Source of the DNA: Caenorhabditis elegans
Taxonomy: Eukaryota; Nematoda; Chromadorea; Rhabditida; Rhabditidae
Direction of reading: 5' to 3'
DNA length: 64,000 nucleotides
Assembly: GCF_000002985.6 (NCBI RefSeq)
Contig: NC_003279.8
Location: 7,440,001-7,504,000 of the forward strand
How positions within the stretch are numbered: the stretch's first letter is position 1; each line of letters starts with the position of its first letter. The position numbers were made by a program, and so were the translations under genes. Positions 24,301-36,856 of this stretch are shown here, one piece after another. The notes beneath the pieces were generated by a model. That model saw only the letters and a list, made by a program, of their open reading frames with translations. It was not told the origin of the DNA and ran no database searches.

Positions 24301-26421
24301 GTCGCGTCGAAACCAGAATTTTTCGGATAGTAATAAGATTTCTGTAATTATGAACAACTTAACATAGGGTATCATGCCACAAAACAAAAACGTGCAAAAA
24401 TTTTGTTTTCACTTAAGAAAATGTTTAAACAGGCTTTTGGGTACCTATACAATTTTTTAATTAAAAATGAAGTACCTGCTGCTTTGCCGACTAGCGGATC
24501 TCAGATAAGAAGACAACTCTTCTTCGCTCTCTTCTTTTAAAATCGAGCAAGGTCGAGCTCTCCAGGAATTTGATCTAGATCTACATCTTGAATTTATATT
24601 GCTCCTTGTAGTTGCTCCAGAATTATCAGATATTGGATCAGGACGATCATCCCATTCGACATGTTTTGCAAGAAGCTCTCGTGCTTGTTCTTCCCGATAC
24701 GAAGCGAGAACTCGTTCGGCAAGCAAATAATATGTCGCTGTGACTGAATTGTACTCATCGTTCTCTAAGAATCGAAGAATATCTTCTTCTGATGCTATTG
24801 CTCCAGCAACCATTTGTTCGATTATTGTTGCGTGGGCGGAGGTTGGAAGATGGTGTCGAACTATTAAAGGGATCGCCTGAAATAATATTTTAACAATTTT
24901 TGATATTAAAGCGAATTTTTGCGATTTCTGCGCCGGTCTCGACACAGCAATATTTTGAATGCGAAAAAGGTATGTGCCTTTAAGGAATACTGTAATTTTA
25001 AACTTTTGTTGCTGAGAAATTTTTTATCGATTTTCAAAGTTTTTATCACGATTTTTTGAAATTTATGTAGTTTTAATTTTTATATCTGAGTTATTTGATA
25101 AATACTTTTCGTCGGAAGAATATGGAAAATTGATGAAAATTCCGCAGCACTAAAAGTTTCATCTGGATGATGAATCAAATTTTATAATAATTTTCGAATT
25201 GTCCCAACAAATTTCTGAGAAAAATATTAAATTTATCCGAATAATACATACCGTTGATAAACCTCGATCGCCAGCTTGAACCCATGACGTTGATACTATT
25301 TTCTCGAGACTTGCTCTCTTCTGTGGCTCACGAACAAGCATTGATTGAATTAAACTGAAATTAATTGTATATTTTTGTTTTAAAAAAACTAGAAAATCTC
25401 ACTTTCTACATTCATCGGATAAAACATCTGGAATCGAATATTTACAATCAAGAATTTTTGTCAAAGTCTCTGAATCATTTGCTTCTTGAAAAGGAAGTCG
25501 ACCACATACAAGCATATACAAAATAACACCTAATGACCATACATCTGCAATAAAAAATGATTTGTTTTATGATGAAGTTCTCTGAACTTTAACTAACCAA
25601 CAGCTGGTGCATCATAAGAGTCTCCTAAAAGAATTTCGGGGGCTGAATAGGCGAGAGATCCACAGGAAGTGTTGAGTTGCTCTCCTGGCTCGTAGCTATT
25701 TGAGAATCCAAAATCAGTTAGCTTTACCATCCCAAGCTTCTCGAAGAAAACCACATTTTCCGGCTGAAAGAAACTTTTTTAAAAAAATTTCAATGCGGAA
25801 TGATGATCTAAAAAAACTAACCTTTAAATCGCGATGAACAACGTGAAGCTGATGACAGTAGTCGATGGCAGTCATGATTTGACAAAAATACTGCTGGGCT
25901 AACGACTCGCACACTCCTTTTTCGTGTTTGATGATAAAATCATGTAAATCATAATCGCCGAGTTCCAAAATCAGAAATATTTTTGTTTGGGTGTCCAGCA
26001 CCTAAAAATGGAATTTTTGACATTTCAAACCCCCACGAGACTCGTATATCTTGATTTTTCTTTTTAAAATTTATTTGTTTGCCTTTAAAAAATTTAAAAT
26101 CACCTCATATAACCGAACAATGTTTGCATGTTGTACTAGCTTCATACATCTTACTTCCTTCATAATTTGTGACGTTGATGCTTCGTCCATCTTTGTTTTA
26201 TCAATGATTTTTACGGCGACCTGAAATTTAATGCATTTCATATTTATTTCAAGCTTTTTTCAAACCATTTCTCCAGTGAAAACATGTTTTGCCAGCTTAA
26301 CCACTGCAAAATGCCCTTGGCCGATGGTTTTCTCTAAATCATAGAGTCCGGCAATCCGTGTATCCCTGATGTGCAACGATGATTTTCGGCGGAGGGCGCC
26401 TGTTTCAGGCGCATTTGACAT
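21365..26421 (-). CDS. SNF1-related kinase (SNRK family) with long Ser-rich tail
   Basis: A serine/threonine kinase of the AMPK-related branch, whose relatives are activated by LKB1. Exons in order: 26421-26266, 26220-26104, 26001-25822, 25763-25598, 25544-25403, 25354-25252, 24876-24476, 23938-23525, 23234-23140, 23013-22921, 22872-22760, 22710-22628, 22574-22062, 21929-21738, 21641-21365, giving 1014 residues. Kinase motifs are complete: [53 protein letters not shown], the T-loop [14 protein letters not shown] with its LKB1-type threonine, and [13 protein letters not shown]-like region follows ([35 protein letters not shown]), as in human SNRK. The last ~600 residues are low-complexity, Ser/Arg-rich and longer than in vertebrates. 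An ATTTAG acceptor six bases before the ATG is a likely spliced-leader site. I recall this as ZK524.4 but give no symbol. Confidence 0.92.
24119..24272. repeat. near-perfect inverted repeat, 40-bp arms, in SNRK-type gene intron
   Basis: Left arm 24119-24158 and right arm 24233-24272 are complementary over 40 bases with one mismatch (a possible G-U pair in RNA), separated by a 74-base loop. Arms carry the block AGTACTGTAATTTCAAAC. Weaker flanking homology extends the element to about 24035-24330. It lies within intron 23939-24475 and belongs to the same family as the copies at 19191 and 53374. Confidence 0.9.
24934..25160. repeat. degenerate copy of the palindromic repeat in SNRK-type gene intron
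   Basis: Starts with CCGGTCTCGACACAG and carries GTGCCTTTAAGGAATACTG and AAACTTTTGTTGCTGAG on the left. The right side retains only the partner of the last block (TTCCGCAGCACTAAAAG), so it is truncated. It lies in intron 24877-25251. Confidence 0.65.
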
Positions 26422-29400
26422 ACTGAACTAAATTATTTTAATTTGAATATATAATTTGTTTTTGAGACACCTGCGGAAGCTGATCTCACGAGAAAGATAA
26501 ATAGGTTTAAATATGGCAAAAGTTGGGGTTAACAAGTAAAAAGGTTTTGAAAAAATAACAAAATCGTTGTGATGTGCTCAAAAGGAAGTGACAAGAAAGC
26601 AACTTGTTCCAAAAGCAACTGAAAGAAGTGAAAGAACGGATTTTCGATTCTCAAAAAAAAAGAATAACACAAAATTTCGCCTCTTTTTTCTATCTTCTTT
26701 TCTTTTCTTCTCTTTCCTCATTCCCATGTCTGCTCGAGTTTCGTATCACTGGAGCGCAGTTGCATATAACCTGCCGGAAAACGAATTTCTCTGTTTACAG
26801 GATTGAAAAATGTTAAAAAGTGAGAAAAACAAAAAAATGAAACTTGAATTTCTTGAAAGTAATTTGTATGTGAGAATCAATATTTAGAGCAAATCATGAA
26901 ATTGAAATATTATATTAAATATTTTAAAGATAAATTCAGAAATTCGTATAACAAAAAGCTTGGGAAGTACTTTATAAATTTAATTAAATATTTAAAACTA
27001 AAAATCAGTAAAAATATATAATCTAAATGTCGTCAGTTCCAGTGTGTTACAGTAGTCGGGTGTACACCAACACGATGACGGGAAGTTGCGGACAAAATTA
27101 AAATTTCCTGGACGCGCCTAGAAGTTTAGCCCCGCCCATTTATCGAACTCAATTGAGAAAAATATCGTTTTGAAACATAAAAAAATGTGTTTTGAAACAT
27201 AAAATACACAAGAAAATAATTTAAAATTTTTTTCAGCAAGGTTCCATCAATTTAGAATGTTTTTTAAATTATAAAAATTCGAACCTTGAACATCGGGCTT
27301 TTTTTGGAAAAAAAATGGTAATGTTCGATACTTCTTTTTGAAAATGTGCTAATGTTCAGTCTAGTTTTTTTTGTTGAAAAAACTCTAGTACGCAAGCACC
27401 CAGAGAAAATGAAAGAAAAAAGGTCCAGATGCCTGGTAAGCAGCAAAGAAGAGCATCTAAATATATGGACATTCTTGTGGGTGAAGTGGATGTCAAAAAG
27501 ATTAGAGGGACCAAGGAAAAATTGGTCCTAAAGACTTTAATTAGAAAGAAAGAAAAATGTATTTTTGCAAATATCCTAATTTCTGGCACGCATGCAAAAG
27601 TCATCAACAAAAATTGATTAGCTCCAATCGAAACTGAGCTCAACAGAAACCGGAAACGTGTTTCCATCGAAAAAGCAACAAGAAAAAATGTCTGAATGTT
27701 TTTGGTCCAAAACTTTTTCGAGCTTTTTTTCTCTGACTCACGTGATTTTGGTTGTCGTCTTGTTGCACGCTCAGTCAAAATGGAATCAAAGCTTGCGTTT
27801 TTCTTTGGTTAACTTTTTCAGAAATTTCAGATATTCTCAAAAAAGTGTATTGGGAAACTAAAATTATTGAATTGCAAAAAATGTTAGCTTACTGCGATTA
27901 AAGGTGGAGCTGCAGTGACAGTTGGAAATGGTCAAAATACAAAGAGGATCTATTTTAAAATTTCAGGCCTAGAGGCTATAGTTTTCCATTTACATTTTCG
28001 TTTCTATCCCATGTCAGAAAATGAATTTTTCGCGTAAGACGTATACTGAAATTATAAGTAGGAAATGGTTACAAAGAATTATGAAAAGACAAATAAATTA
28101 CGGGGTTTTGGAAAATCGAGAAACAAATGACGGAAACGAGTGGAAAATGAGTGAGAAGAAGCTCGTTTCTCTTTTTTCACTCTCTCTAAATTGGAAAATA
28201 ACATCTGCATGTATGTCAGAATGCCTGAAAAAAAGAGAGAAAAGAACTGAGTGTGGGTGTTGAGAAGAAGGCCTTCTTCTGTGTTTTTCCATCAAAAATT
28301 GCTCCTTGCTTTTTTAATTCGACACTTTTTTTACGCCTTCCTCTATTTCGAATAGGTTCAGCAAAGACAACACACACAAATTAAAGAAATTGGAACAAAA
28401 TTGGATGGATAGGTTTAAATGGATTGAATGAGAAAATTTAATGATATTTCCTGGAAGTGGAAATGTCTGAATATATTTGTTCTATTAAGCACTGTGAATT
28501 TCAATTATTTCTTTTTTTGCAGAATATTTAGGTAGAACTACATTTGGAAAGAAGTCGTCATTTCTTAGCATAGCAGGGAAATTTAATTTCAGGTTTTTCT
28601 TCTACGATAAAAATCTGTAAAAAAAAAGAGAAAAATTATTTTTGGAATTTTTTAAAATTCAAAAACTCTGAATTGTTTAAAGTTTAAGCTTTAATAAGTT
28701 TAATAAATAGTAAGCTTTAAGTTTCGGTAAATTTCTTCAAAAACTCCTTTTTTAACCTCAAAAATCAAAAAATACGAATGAAATCAAATTTTCATTTTTC
28801 AAAAAGTTCGTATTTTACCTAACAAATCTGATCGTATTAAAAAATTCACATTGTTAGTCAATTCGAATCATTATAAGGGCTCTTAAAGAAAACCCGACTA
28901 ACGATACTTCACCCAATGTTTTTAAAACGGGGCACGATGTCCAAAACATACATAATATTGAGAAAAAGTAAAGTTAAGAATCGTTGACTTTAAAAATGTG
29001 CATATTACACGAGAGAAACAGCCGGCAGATTGAAAATGTGTTTTAATGTTGAAGAGACCCGAGATAAAAATGAAAAAAAAAAGCAAAAGCTGGAGGGGAC
29101 TCAAAAATCTAAAAAGGATTTACGGGGAAGGGATAAGCAGCCAAAAGGTGATATGAAATTGTGTGGGAGAAAAGAAGCGATGAAGAGGATAAGGGAGGCT
29201 ATTCATGAGAAAAAACGAATTCTTCATTTTTCCGCCACCATCACATGAGACAAAAGCGAGAAACATAACTACTGATAAGAAACTGTTTTTGGAACATTAT
29301 TGTCCTTTTTTCTTTTCTTTTTATTTTTTTGTTTTGTTTTGTTTTGCTACATGTTTTCCCAATTTCTATAATTTTCTTTTTGAGCGGTTTCAAAGACATT

Positions 29401-32400
29401 GCAGCTTTCCTTCTATAACATATTTCTCAGTTAAATTACGGATTATTTGCACAAAACAGCTTTCAATTATCAAAGTTGATTGTTAATTTTTTGATGCAAT
29501 ATTTACCATCTAATCTGATCGGGAGGTTTTGCTATAAATTCAGGGGTGTGCGGCAAATTTGCCGAATTTGCCGTTTGCCGAGCACGGCAAATTTCAAAAA
29601 AGTAGATTCGCCGAATTTGCCGCACACGTCAAAAATTTTACAGTACAATTTTGATTGATTTTTTCGCCAAAAATTTAGTAAAATGACACAAAATTGAGTT
29701 AGTTTTATGCTTAAGCAGACATACTACACGGAACTAATTCAGAAACCAGATGTGTGTTAAGAATTCGGTAGTTTTGGTGTTCCAAAAAACATCAAAAATT
29801 ATCAAAATTTTCCGAGTTTGTTAAGCACGGCAAATTTGCCGAATTTGCCGAATTTGCCGAGCTCGGCAAATTTGCCGAATTTGCCGTGCTAGGCAAATAT
29901 TGAAAAAAGAGATTTGCCGAATTTGCCGAGCTCGCCAAATTTTGAGATTTGCCGCACACCCCTGCTATAAATTGTTTTTGTGGCCCACTAAAAAGTCTTA
30001 GTTTGGGATATTCTGACGCGGATACTGAAATTCGAAATTCTAGTTCTATGGCTGTTTATTTTTCTTTGTATTATTCAAAATCACCCCAAGCTAACCAAAA
30101 TTATCATAAGCTACGTTTGCTCAGGAGTTTTTGACTCCGTTGTTGAAGTTCCCAAGTTAAGATCGGCCAATTTTGGATATTTTTAAGTTAAACTTGTTTA
30201 TTGACAGTAACAAAAAATAGAAATGGAAATATAAATTATTATGAGCAAGTTTTTACATTAAGTTTTCGAATTTCTGGATTAGTAAATTCATAACACTGGA
30301 TAAATCCGATGAATCTCGTAGTTATTTTGCCATAATCTCTGGCTGTGTTTTTTGTTTCTATTTATATTGTGGTAACTTTGAAATGCTGAAAGTTTTCCCA
30401 AAATTTACTAAAAATGGGTCGAAAAAGTGAATGTTCAAATTAAACATTCTTTCATAATAGTCAATTTTTTGTCAAATTGCATACTAAATTTTTGAAAAGT
30501 ATATGCTTATTTTGATAATTCTAGCATTAGGCGCAAAATTTTCATATTCAAATATTAATTGTAAAATAAAACTCAAAATAAAATTGTATTCTGGTTGATT
30601 ATAAAACTATGAAAAGCTAAAATTGAATAATTGAAACTTTTCGACAAAAAGTTACATGTTTTTTTTGAAAATTTTACTCAGTAGCGATTTTAAGAATTTT
30701 TCTCGCTGGTTCTACTTCAACTTCAACAAATTTCGAAATAAAACAAACGATATAAACAAAAATCGTCTCATTCTCGTAGATGAAACTCATTAATTTTTTT
30801 TTGATGCATTTATTTTTTGTTGCCTAAATTTTTTTTGATGACTAAATTGTGATGAGTTGCTTTTTGATAAAATATTTTATTTTTTTCTCCGGGTAATTTA
30901 TTTATGTTTTTAAAGTGTATTTTTACTTTTTGAATTTCATATTAATGAGATTGCGGTACAGATTTGCTTCTTCTGTTTAGAACTAAAATTCATATTTAAA
31001 TTGTAGTTTCTGATAAAATGAACAGTTGTGCGAGAGAGGATATACGAAACATTTTTCAGACAGTATTTGCACCATATCAATTTATTTTTGAAATATGTTT
31101 TCTAATTCCGTGTCCCCAAATATCCACAATCGTGCGATTTTATCACCCTTCAGCTCCTGCAAAACACGAGATAAATGACGTCGGAAATGGAGACAGCTGA
31201 AGCCTGAAATCATGGGGATTAGTGGGAGCTTAGATGATCATTTGTTGCTGAATTTCAGAAAATGTCAATATGAAACTGAATTATCGTTTGAAAAATTGTA
31301 AACTATAATATTTTGGAATCACGAAAAATACATTATACAGTTTTTCATATTGTTGCATGAAGGTTTTGAAAAGTTGCGTTTGCTGAGAAAATTGTTGCAA
31401 AAATGGACAAAAATGTGACAGGAAGTTGCGGACAAACTGTCGTTTTGAACTTTAAACTTTGGTAAGAAATATGACCAAATTTTACTCATTACTATTAGAA
31501 CTTGAATAACCGTAAAAATAACTGATTAGAGCTAGTTCAATTATTTTTCTATTGCATACTGTGCACTATTAATCTCTTACTATTAGTTTTGATTGTCTGC
31601 AATTAAAAGATTAAAACGAATTGTCACCTTGAAAAAATGTTAATTTTGATGTTCACTACTGGATTTTAGGTAAGCACTTTTGAAATATTAACTGTTCGTA
31701 ACGGTATCAATTGTAAAAGTTATGCTCCGTGAAGTTGCTCAAATTCAAAAACTGGTCTCTTTTTTCGACAAGAAATTAGTGTTTCAATTTTAAAATAGGG
31801 ATAAACACAAAATAAAAGGCAACTTGTTTCAATTTCTAGTAGTTCTCACTACAAAAAACAGTTTTAGCAACTTGTTTTTAGAATTGCAGATAGACTAATT
31901 ATACTGTCACACAAACTACTGAAAGCATTTCAAGTTCAAAATCACCACTATTTAGTTCAATTTTAAATGAGTGCTCAACACGTTTACTTGCACCTAAAAG
32001 GAAGAGAAAACAATGAGCCTGTAAATCAAAACTCGAGACTGTGGACCTTCATATATGGACCTTCATAATATGGAGACATACAATTGAAAAACAAAGCTTA
32101 ATTTACAACGCCTGGAAACCTTTGCCTTATTGTAATTTTTTGAGGGGAAAAACTTTCAAACATTTTTCTGGAAACCTAAGTCTAAGAAAACAAAACACAT
32201 TTCAACATTACAAAAAAGTGCGCATAAATTATTTTCAATATACGAATAACTCAATTTTATTCACGATATTTTGAAACAGATTTAGTTTTATCCCTTCAAA
32301 ATGCTTTAGTTCCCTTTTTATAATTTCAGATGTTCTAATTCTAGACTTAAACTCAATAATTCCTTAACAAATACCCTTAGCCCAAAATAACGGTCCCTTG

Positions 32401-33053
32401 TATTCTAAACATGACGTCATCTTGAACAACCATCTGCACGTGTTCTTCTCCATATGAACAGCTGCATTCGTTGTGTCCATTTTCTCTCTCTCACTGTCCA
32501 TCCATTTGACCGCCCGTCTGTCCAGTGAATCTCTTCGAAAGAGGTCATCATGGAAGGGATGCATTTGGGAGACGGCGGCAATTTAAAATTGTTTTCAACT
32601 TCACAAAAATGTCTTTTTCATTTGTAAATGAACAATTTTTTTATTAAAGTGAATGTCAAATAAATTAAAGTGGAAAACTGAATAGAAAAAAAAACGAATG
32701 AACTGTATTTACAAATAAATTTGCAAGAAAAAAACAAACTGGGACAAAATTGACTGGGGCTGAGAAAAAAGTAGGTATGGAAAACAAAGAGATAATAAGG
32801 AAAGAGAGAAGATTTCGTAGATATTCCCGTATTGTTAATTAAAGTATTTTGGAACGAGGAGCTGCTATTTCTTTTTCTTTTTTTTTGAGAGTTTTTGTAG
32901 GTAAATACCAGTTTTTGAAAAAATACAACAAGAAAGGATGATGGGGTCTGGCGGCTTTTGGGTGTAAGGGAAAAAAGAAAAGAGAGTATTTAACATGAAT
33001 AGATATAGAAGAGGTAAGAAAACTGTAGCCTAAAAAAAATAATAAGTCTAGTC
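26422..33053. other. 6.6-kb gene-poor region upstream of the SNRK-type gene
   Basis: No open frame here has splice-flanked coding structure, recognisable domains or plausible composition; the ORFs up to 140 codons are AT- or purine-rich shadows. It includes the presumed promoter of the SNRK-type gene (immediately right of 26421), a foldback transposon at 29541-29964, and two short matches to each other containing GGAAGTTGCGGACAAA (about 27079 and 31420). The last ~400 bp before 33054 would be the 3' UTR of the next minus-strand gene. Otherwise I see nothing to annotate. Confidence 0.5.
29541..29964. mobile_element. foldback DNA transposon with 9-bp target duplication
   Basis: The element is 424 bp. 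Its termini are perfect 18-bp inverted repeats: CAGGGGTGTGCGGCAAAT at 29541-29558 and the complement at 29947-29964. The interior is made of many copies of TTTGCCGAATTTGCCG and its complement, so most of it can fold back. It is flanked by the direct repeat CTATAAATT at 29532-29540 and 29965-29973, a clean 9-bp target-site duplication. There is no coding capacity, so it is nonautonomous. The CAGGGGTG end resembles hAT-type termini, but hAT elements normally duplicate 8 bp; 9 bp would fit Mutator-like or other foldback families. Confidence 0.9.
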
Positions 33054-34193
33054 TTAGATTTTAATACGCTTTTGGAATGAACCAGTGAAGTCGTCAAAAA
33101 GCTCCGTACTGCGACGTTTGTTCTTGTTTGCGTGGCTTTCACCGGTTGCCACGTCCAAATCGGTCAGCTCGTGAGTATCTTCGTGGCTCAGTGGCTCGGG
33201 GATAATGTCCGTCTGAAATTCGGCTTTTGGGATATTTATGCTTCAAAGTTTTCACAATTCATTTGTGTGTGTGTGTGTTTATACAATTGAACTTATATTT
33301 TTCAATAACAGTGGATTGAATAAAAAATGTCTGTAGATATTTTACGCTAATTGGCTCTTTGGGAATATAGCAAACTAACTAATACTATATATATAGTTAA
33401 AACTAAAACAATAAGTCTTAACCCGATAGCTTTTAAACTTACAAAGATTGGCTCCGGTCCAACATTTGACAGAAAGTAGTCATCTCCTGGGAAAAACGAG
33501 GACTGTACACTTGTCGTTGGAGATGAGAAGTGATCGAAAGACGATGACTCAACAGCTGGAAGCATTCCAGACATACTGGCTAATGGATCAGACGGCAATG
33601 GCATATCTCCTTCGGTTGCGGATTCAGACATCGAGCTGCCGTACATATCAAATGGTTGATAACCAACAGAGCTTGGTGCAGAGTAGGAAGAAGGCATATC
33701 GTAACTACCGTAAGATGTCATTCCAGCTGATGCCATGGACATACTTGAACTCATTCCACCGAATCCACCCATGTCTGTTCCAGTGTATGGTTGATGAAGC
33801 CACAGATCATTTTGATGCATGGAAGCATGTTCATAGTGGGTAAGATCTTCCAGTCTGAACTCATCGACTTCTTCATCATAAAATGAAACATCTGACATAT
33901 CGTACTCTTCGTATTCTTCATCAGATGAGGCCATGTCCTGTTCCCTACTTGATGAGGTTTTCTTTGGCATTTTGAAAAGATCCGATACAAAGTTCTTTAT
34001 CAGAACTCTAAAAAATGGAATAAGTTAAAGTTAGTTTTTTGTTGAAATCACACACAAACCTTTTTCTCATTGCTCTACCTCCACATCCGGCTCTCTTCTT
34101 TTCAGATTTATCACTGCATTTGTGAAGAGCCACGTTGCAGAGGTGCCCGAAAATTTCCTCTGTTAAATCATTCAGCTTGTACGTCATATTCAT
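33054..34193 (-). CDS. uncharacterised acidic Ser/Met/Gly-rich protein, possible SERTA/IER-like N-terminus
   Basis: Function not recognised. Exons in order: 34193-34060, 34007-33443, 33212-33054 (TAA), giving 285 residues in continuous frame. Residues 1-57 are basic with hydrophobic positions (NVALHKCSD, then RAMRKRVLIKNFVSDLF). The spacing LxNVALxK...RKRVLIxNxVxxLF recalls SERTA or IER2/IER5 motifs, but the match is weak. Next comes a strongly acidic stretch (SSDEEYEEYDMSDVSFYDEE), then a Met/Gly/Ser/Tyr-rich middle (GGFGGMSSSMSMASAG). The end carries NKNKRRSTELFDDFTGSFQ, with a possible nuclear signal KNKRR. Composition suggests a nuclear regulator or cofactor; this is inference. A TTTTTCAG acceptor eight bases before the ATG is either a spliced-leader site or the acceptor of an upstream noncoding exon (candidate at 36857-36946). 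Confidence 0.85.
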
Positions 34194-34859
34194 GGTGGGT
34201 TCTGAAAAAATATTAGTTCAAGTATAGTTTAGATATAAAGTTAAAATTGAAGAGGAAAAGCAAATTGGAAGGAGCAATTCAGAAGTCTGAGTTTGTTAAG
34301 ATAATTGCAAAATATTGGTATGCACCTAAATTTTTTTGGGACGCGTTTCATTATTTCGGGATTTTATTCTACTCATACTATTCTGAGTCTTTATCGTTAT
34401 ACCCCAAGGATGTAAGTAATTTCCAATGGAAAAATTGAACGCTGTAGTTTAGGTTTCACAGAGTTGCGTGTATACCCTTACTATTTTCGAGAATGGTCTC
34501 AACTTTTCCACTACTAATCTTTTTTACAGGCCGCTCCTAAGATTCTGTGGAAAAAGTAGGGGTCCTGTATATTAATGTTTAGGCCTAATAGCTCTTGTTC
34601 TTGAAAGTAGTATTTGGTCCTTACTGCAGAAAATTTTCTACCAACCCATACCATGTACACATTTTTATTCCTAGGAGGTCTGATCTTCCCACGCCGAAAT
34701 GTCTATCTTTTTTAAAGGCTTGCGTTCGTTTTTTTTTTTCTGTTCTGCATTCTATCAGTGCAACAACCAATAAACACAACGAGTATCTCAATTTCGGCCG
34801 TGTGTTCTGGGGTGGTCACTCATTTTGTGTCTGACTCGTCCAAAAAAATAACAAGAGGG

Positions 34860-35560
34860 TGGTGGTGGCTGGGCTGCAGATAAATGAATGCACTTTGCTC
34901 CTTCAGTGTCTCTCGAACACACACTCTACTCACACACACACACTTGGACACAACAATGAAATGAGAATGTGATGATGTGTTTTTGTGCGGCGCCCCGCTC
35001 TGGTGGGGCTGCTAGACGCCTCTAACACTGCGGGTATGGGGAGGAAGGCGAAGAAGAAGAATGTAAACGAAGGACGCCGAATCGGGCAACCGAGGCAAGG
35101 CCCAACTGCGCCCCACCGATGAGATGGGGGAGAAGGGAAAAGAGAAGAGAAGACTGCGGCGGAGAGAGAAGGGGGGCTGTCCTCCCCCCTTTCTCCCCGA
35201 CGCTGCTGTGTGTGTATACGCGAGGCTGTGTGCTATAGCAAGCGCGCGCACAAGGCCACCCGGCCTCCCCCTTCTCTTCTCTCTTTTGCGATCGATGAGA
35301 AGTGTATGTTTTCTCTGTGTCTCTATCCCGTCATGTGATCACTTGTATAATGACGCGATGTCTCTCCTCGTTTCCAACGATCTCTCTACCCGACACATAC
35401 ACATCGGCGGCTGCGGGCAACCCGACCAACCACCCTTCTCTCTCCCCCTTCCCTTCCCTTCAATTTGATTCAACGATGGAAGGAAAAGAAAGGAAAGAAG
35501 TGGGGAAGAAGATGATGAAGAAGACGATGTAGTTGGAGTGTCGGAAAGATCGGAAGGATC
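34860..35560. promoter_or_regulatory. GC-rich, CpG-containing island, probable promoter/enhancer
   Basis: It is markedly GC-richer than the ~35% GC flanks, with GGCGCCCCGCTC, AGCGCGCGCACAAGG, (CA)n at about 34924-34942 and long purine/pyrimidine tracts. Open frames on both strands here are by-products of GC content, with mismatched composition. It sits 0.7-1.4 kb upstream of the minus-strand acidic-protein gene. Base composition and position suggest an active promoter or enhancer; that is inference. Confidence 0.5.
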
Positions 35561-36856
35561 AGAACTGAACATTTTCATGAGCATGTTTACCACAAACAAG
35601 TCAGAACTTTTGATCTCTTCCAGATTGATGGGAGTATTTCATATGTAAACAAACGAATTGATGATTAGTACTATTTCATGAGAAGAGCATCGCAAGAGTG
35701 TGAAGTTTATCTTTGAGAGTACATGATGATGCAACATAACGTTACCGGTGTTTATCATCTCGGGGAAACCCTCTTTATTTATAGAATCAGACACCTGGAC
35801 ACCCAGAAAGAAAAAGTATAGATCAAAAATTTAAGGAAGATAAGACTGATATTTTGAAGATGGAACACTTTTGTGTAGATGGTAGATTCCGAGTCACTTT
35901 TTATATCGGCAAGAATCCTTGAACAGTAAAAGCTAGCTTGTCTCAATTTTTTTCGTTCCATTTGCAATATTGAGATATCCTGATTATTCAAAGCCATACT
36001 GTAGCTAGAATCAAGCCAAATTGAAATTATCAGGTCTGACATGAAATCCATAACTCTTCGTTCAGGAAATGCTTCCCAAAACTCGAATCTCCTTTCACCT
36101 CATTTACTGATAAAATAAATCTGAAATTATCTTTTGACAGTGAACCTCTTCTAGAACATCTTGTTAGGATTGCACAAGTATCTTTCACAGATGTTGTCTT
36201 TTAGAACGAATTTTAGCTGCTTTTTCACATTTCTACTATCGTCTTAAATGTTATAAGCTGATCCATTTTTTCTGAAAACGGAATTCCATAGCGAAACTGA
36301 TGTCCAAAAACTGATATAGTAGCATTTTACTCTCATTCTCCTTCCTTATTTAGATGATGAGTTACATAAATTTATTTCAAGTAATCTCATCATAAAATAA
36401 ATCTCCACCTTCAAATTTCATGACAACAGTCCCAACTAGAACAAAATAGTTTTAAGTTCAAAAGACGCTTCTGATAAAAACTGAAATAGAGTCTACGGAT
36501 GGGAAACATCAACTTCTGAACTTTTTCTTTAAGAAAAAACTATATAACTCTCATTATTCCGTAACAGCTATTATTGTCTCTCTTTTCCGAAAGTAGCTAA
36601 CCAAAATATTCTTGATAATATCTCAGTGACATGCTCCATTTTAAAAAATAAACTGCAGGTGCTTCTGTGTTTCTAAATAATAAACAAAATGACTTATAGA
36701 ACACTATTTCGCAATACTCAATATATTTGTTTTAGAGCAATTTCCAAAACTTGTGAGGGTATCTAGACTGGGTACAATTACTAAAACTGTTCAATTTAAA
36801 CTTTTCCAATAACACTATAATTTTTATTTATTCACGAGTACTTAGACTTTACTTAC

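Noticed and set aside
20754..26421. Operon of the SNRK-type gene and lars-2
   Set aside because: Same strand, but the 611-bp gap is longer than usual and I can see no decisive SL2-type signal, so I leave it as undecided rather than calling it.
27264..28295. Cluster of ORFs of 60-140 codons on both strands in the gene-poor region
   Set aside because: Lys/Phe-rich and mutually overlapping on both strands, with no paired donor/acceptor sites.
35012..35599. ORFs of 76-114 codons in the GC-rich island
   Set aside because: They appear on both strands at once because stop codons are rare in GC-rich DNA; peptides are Arg/Pro/Ser-rich without domains.
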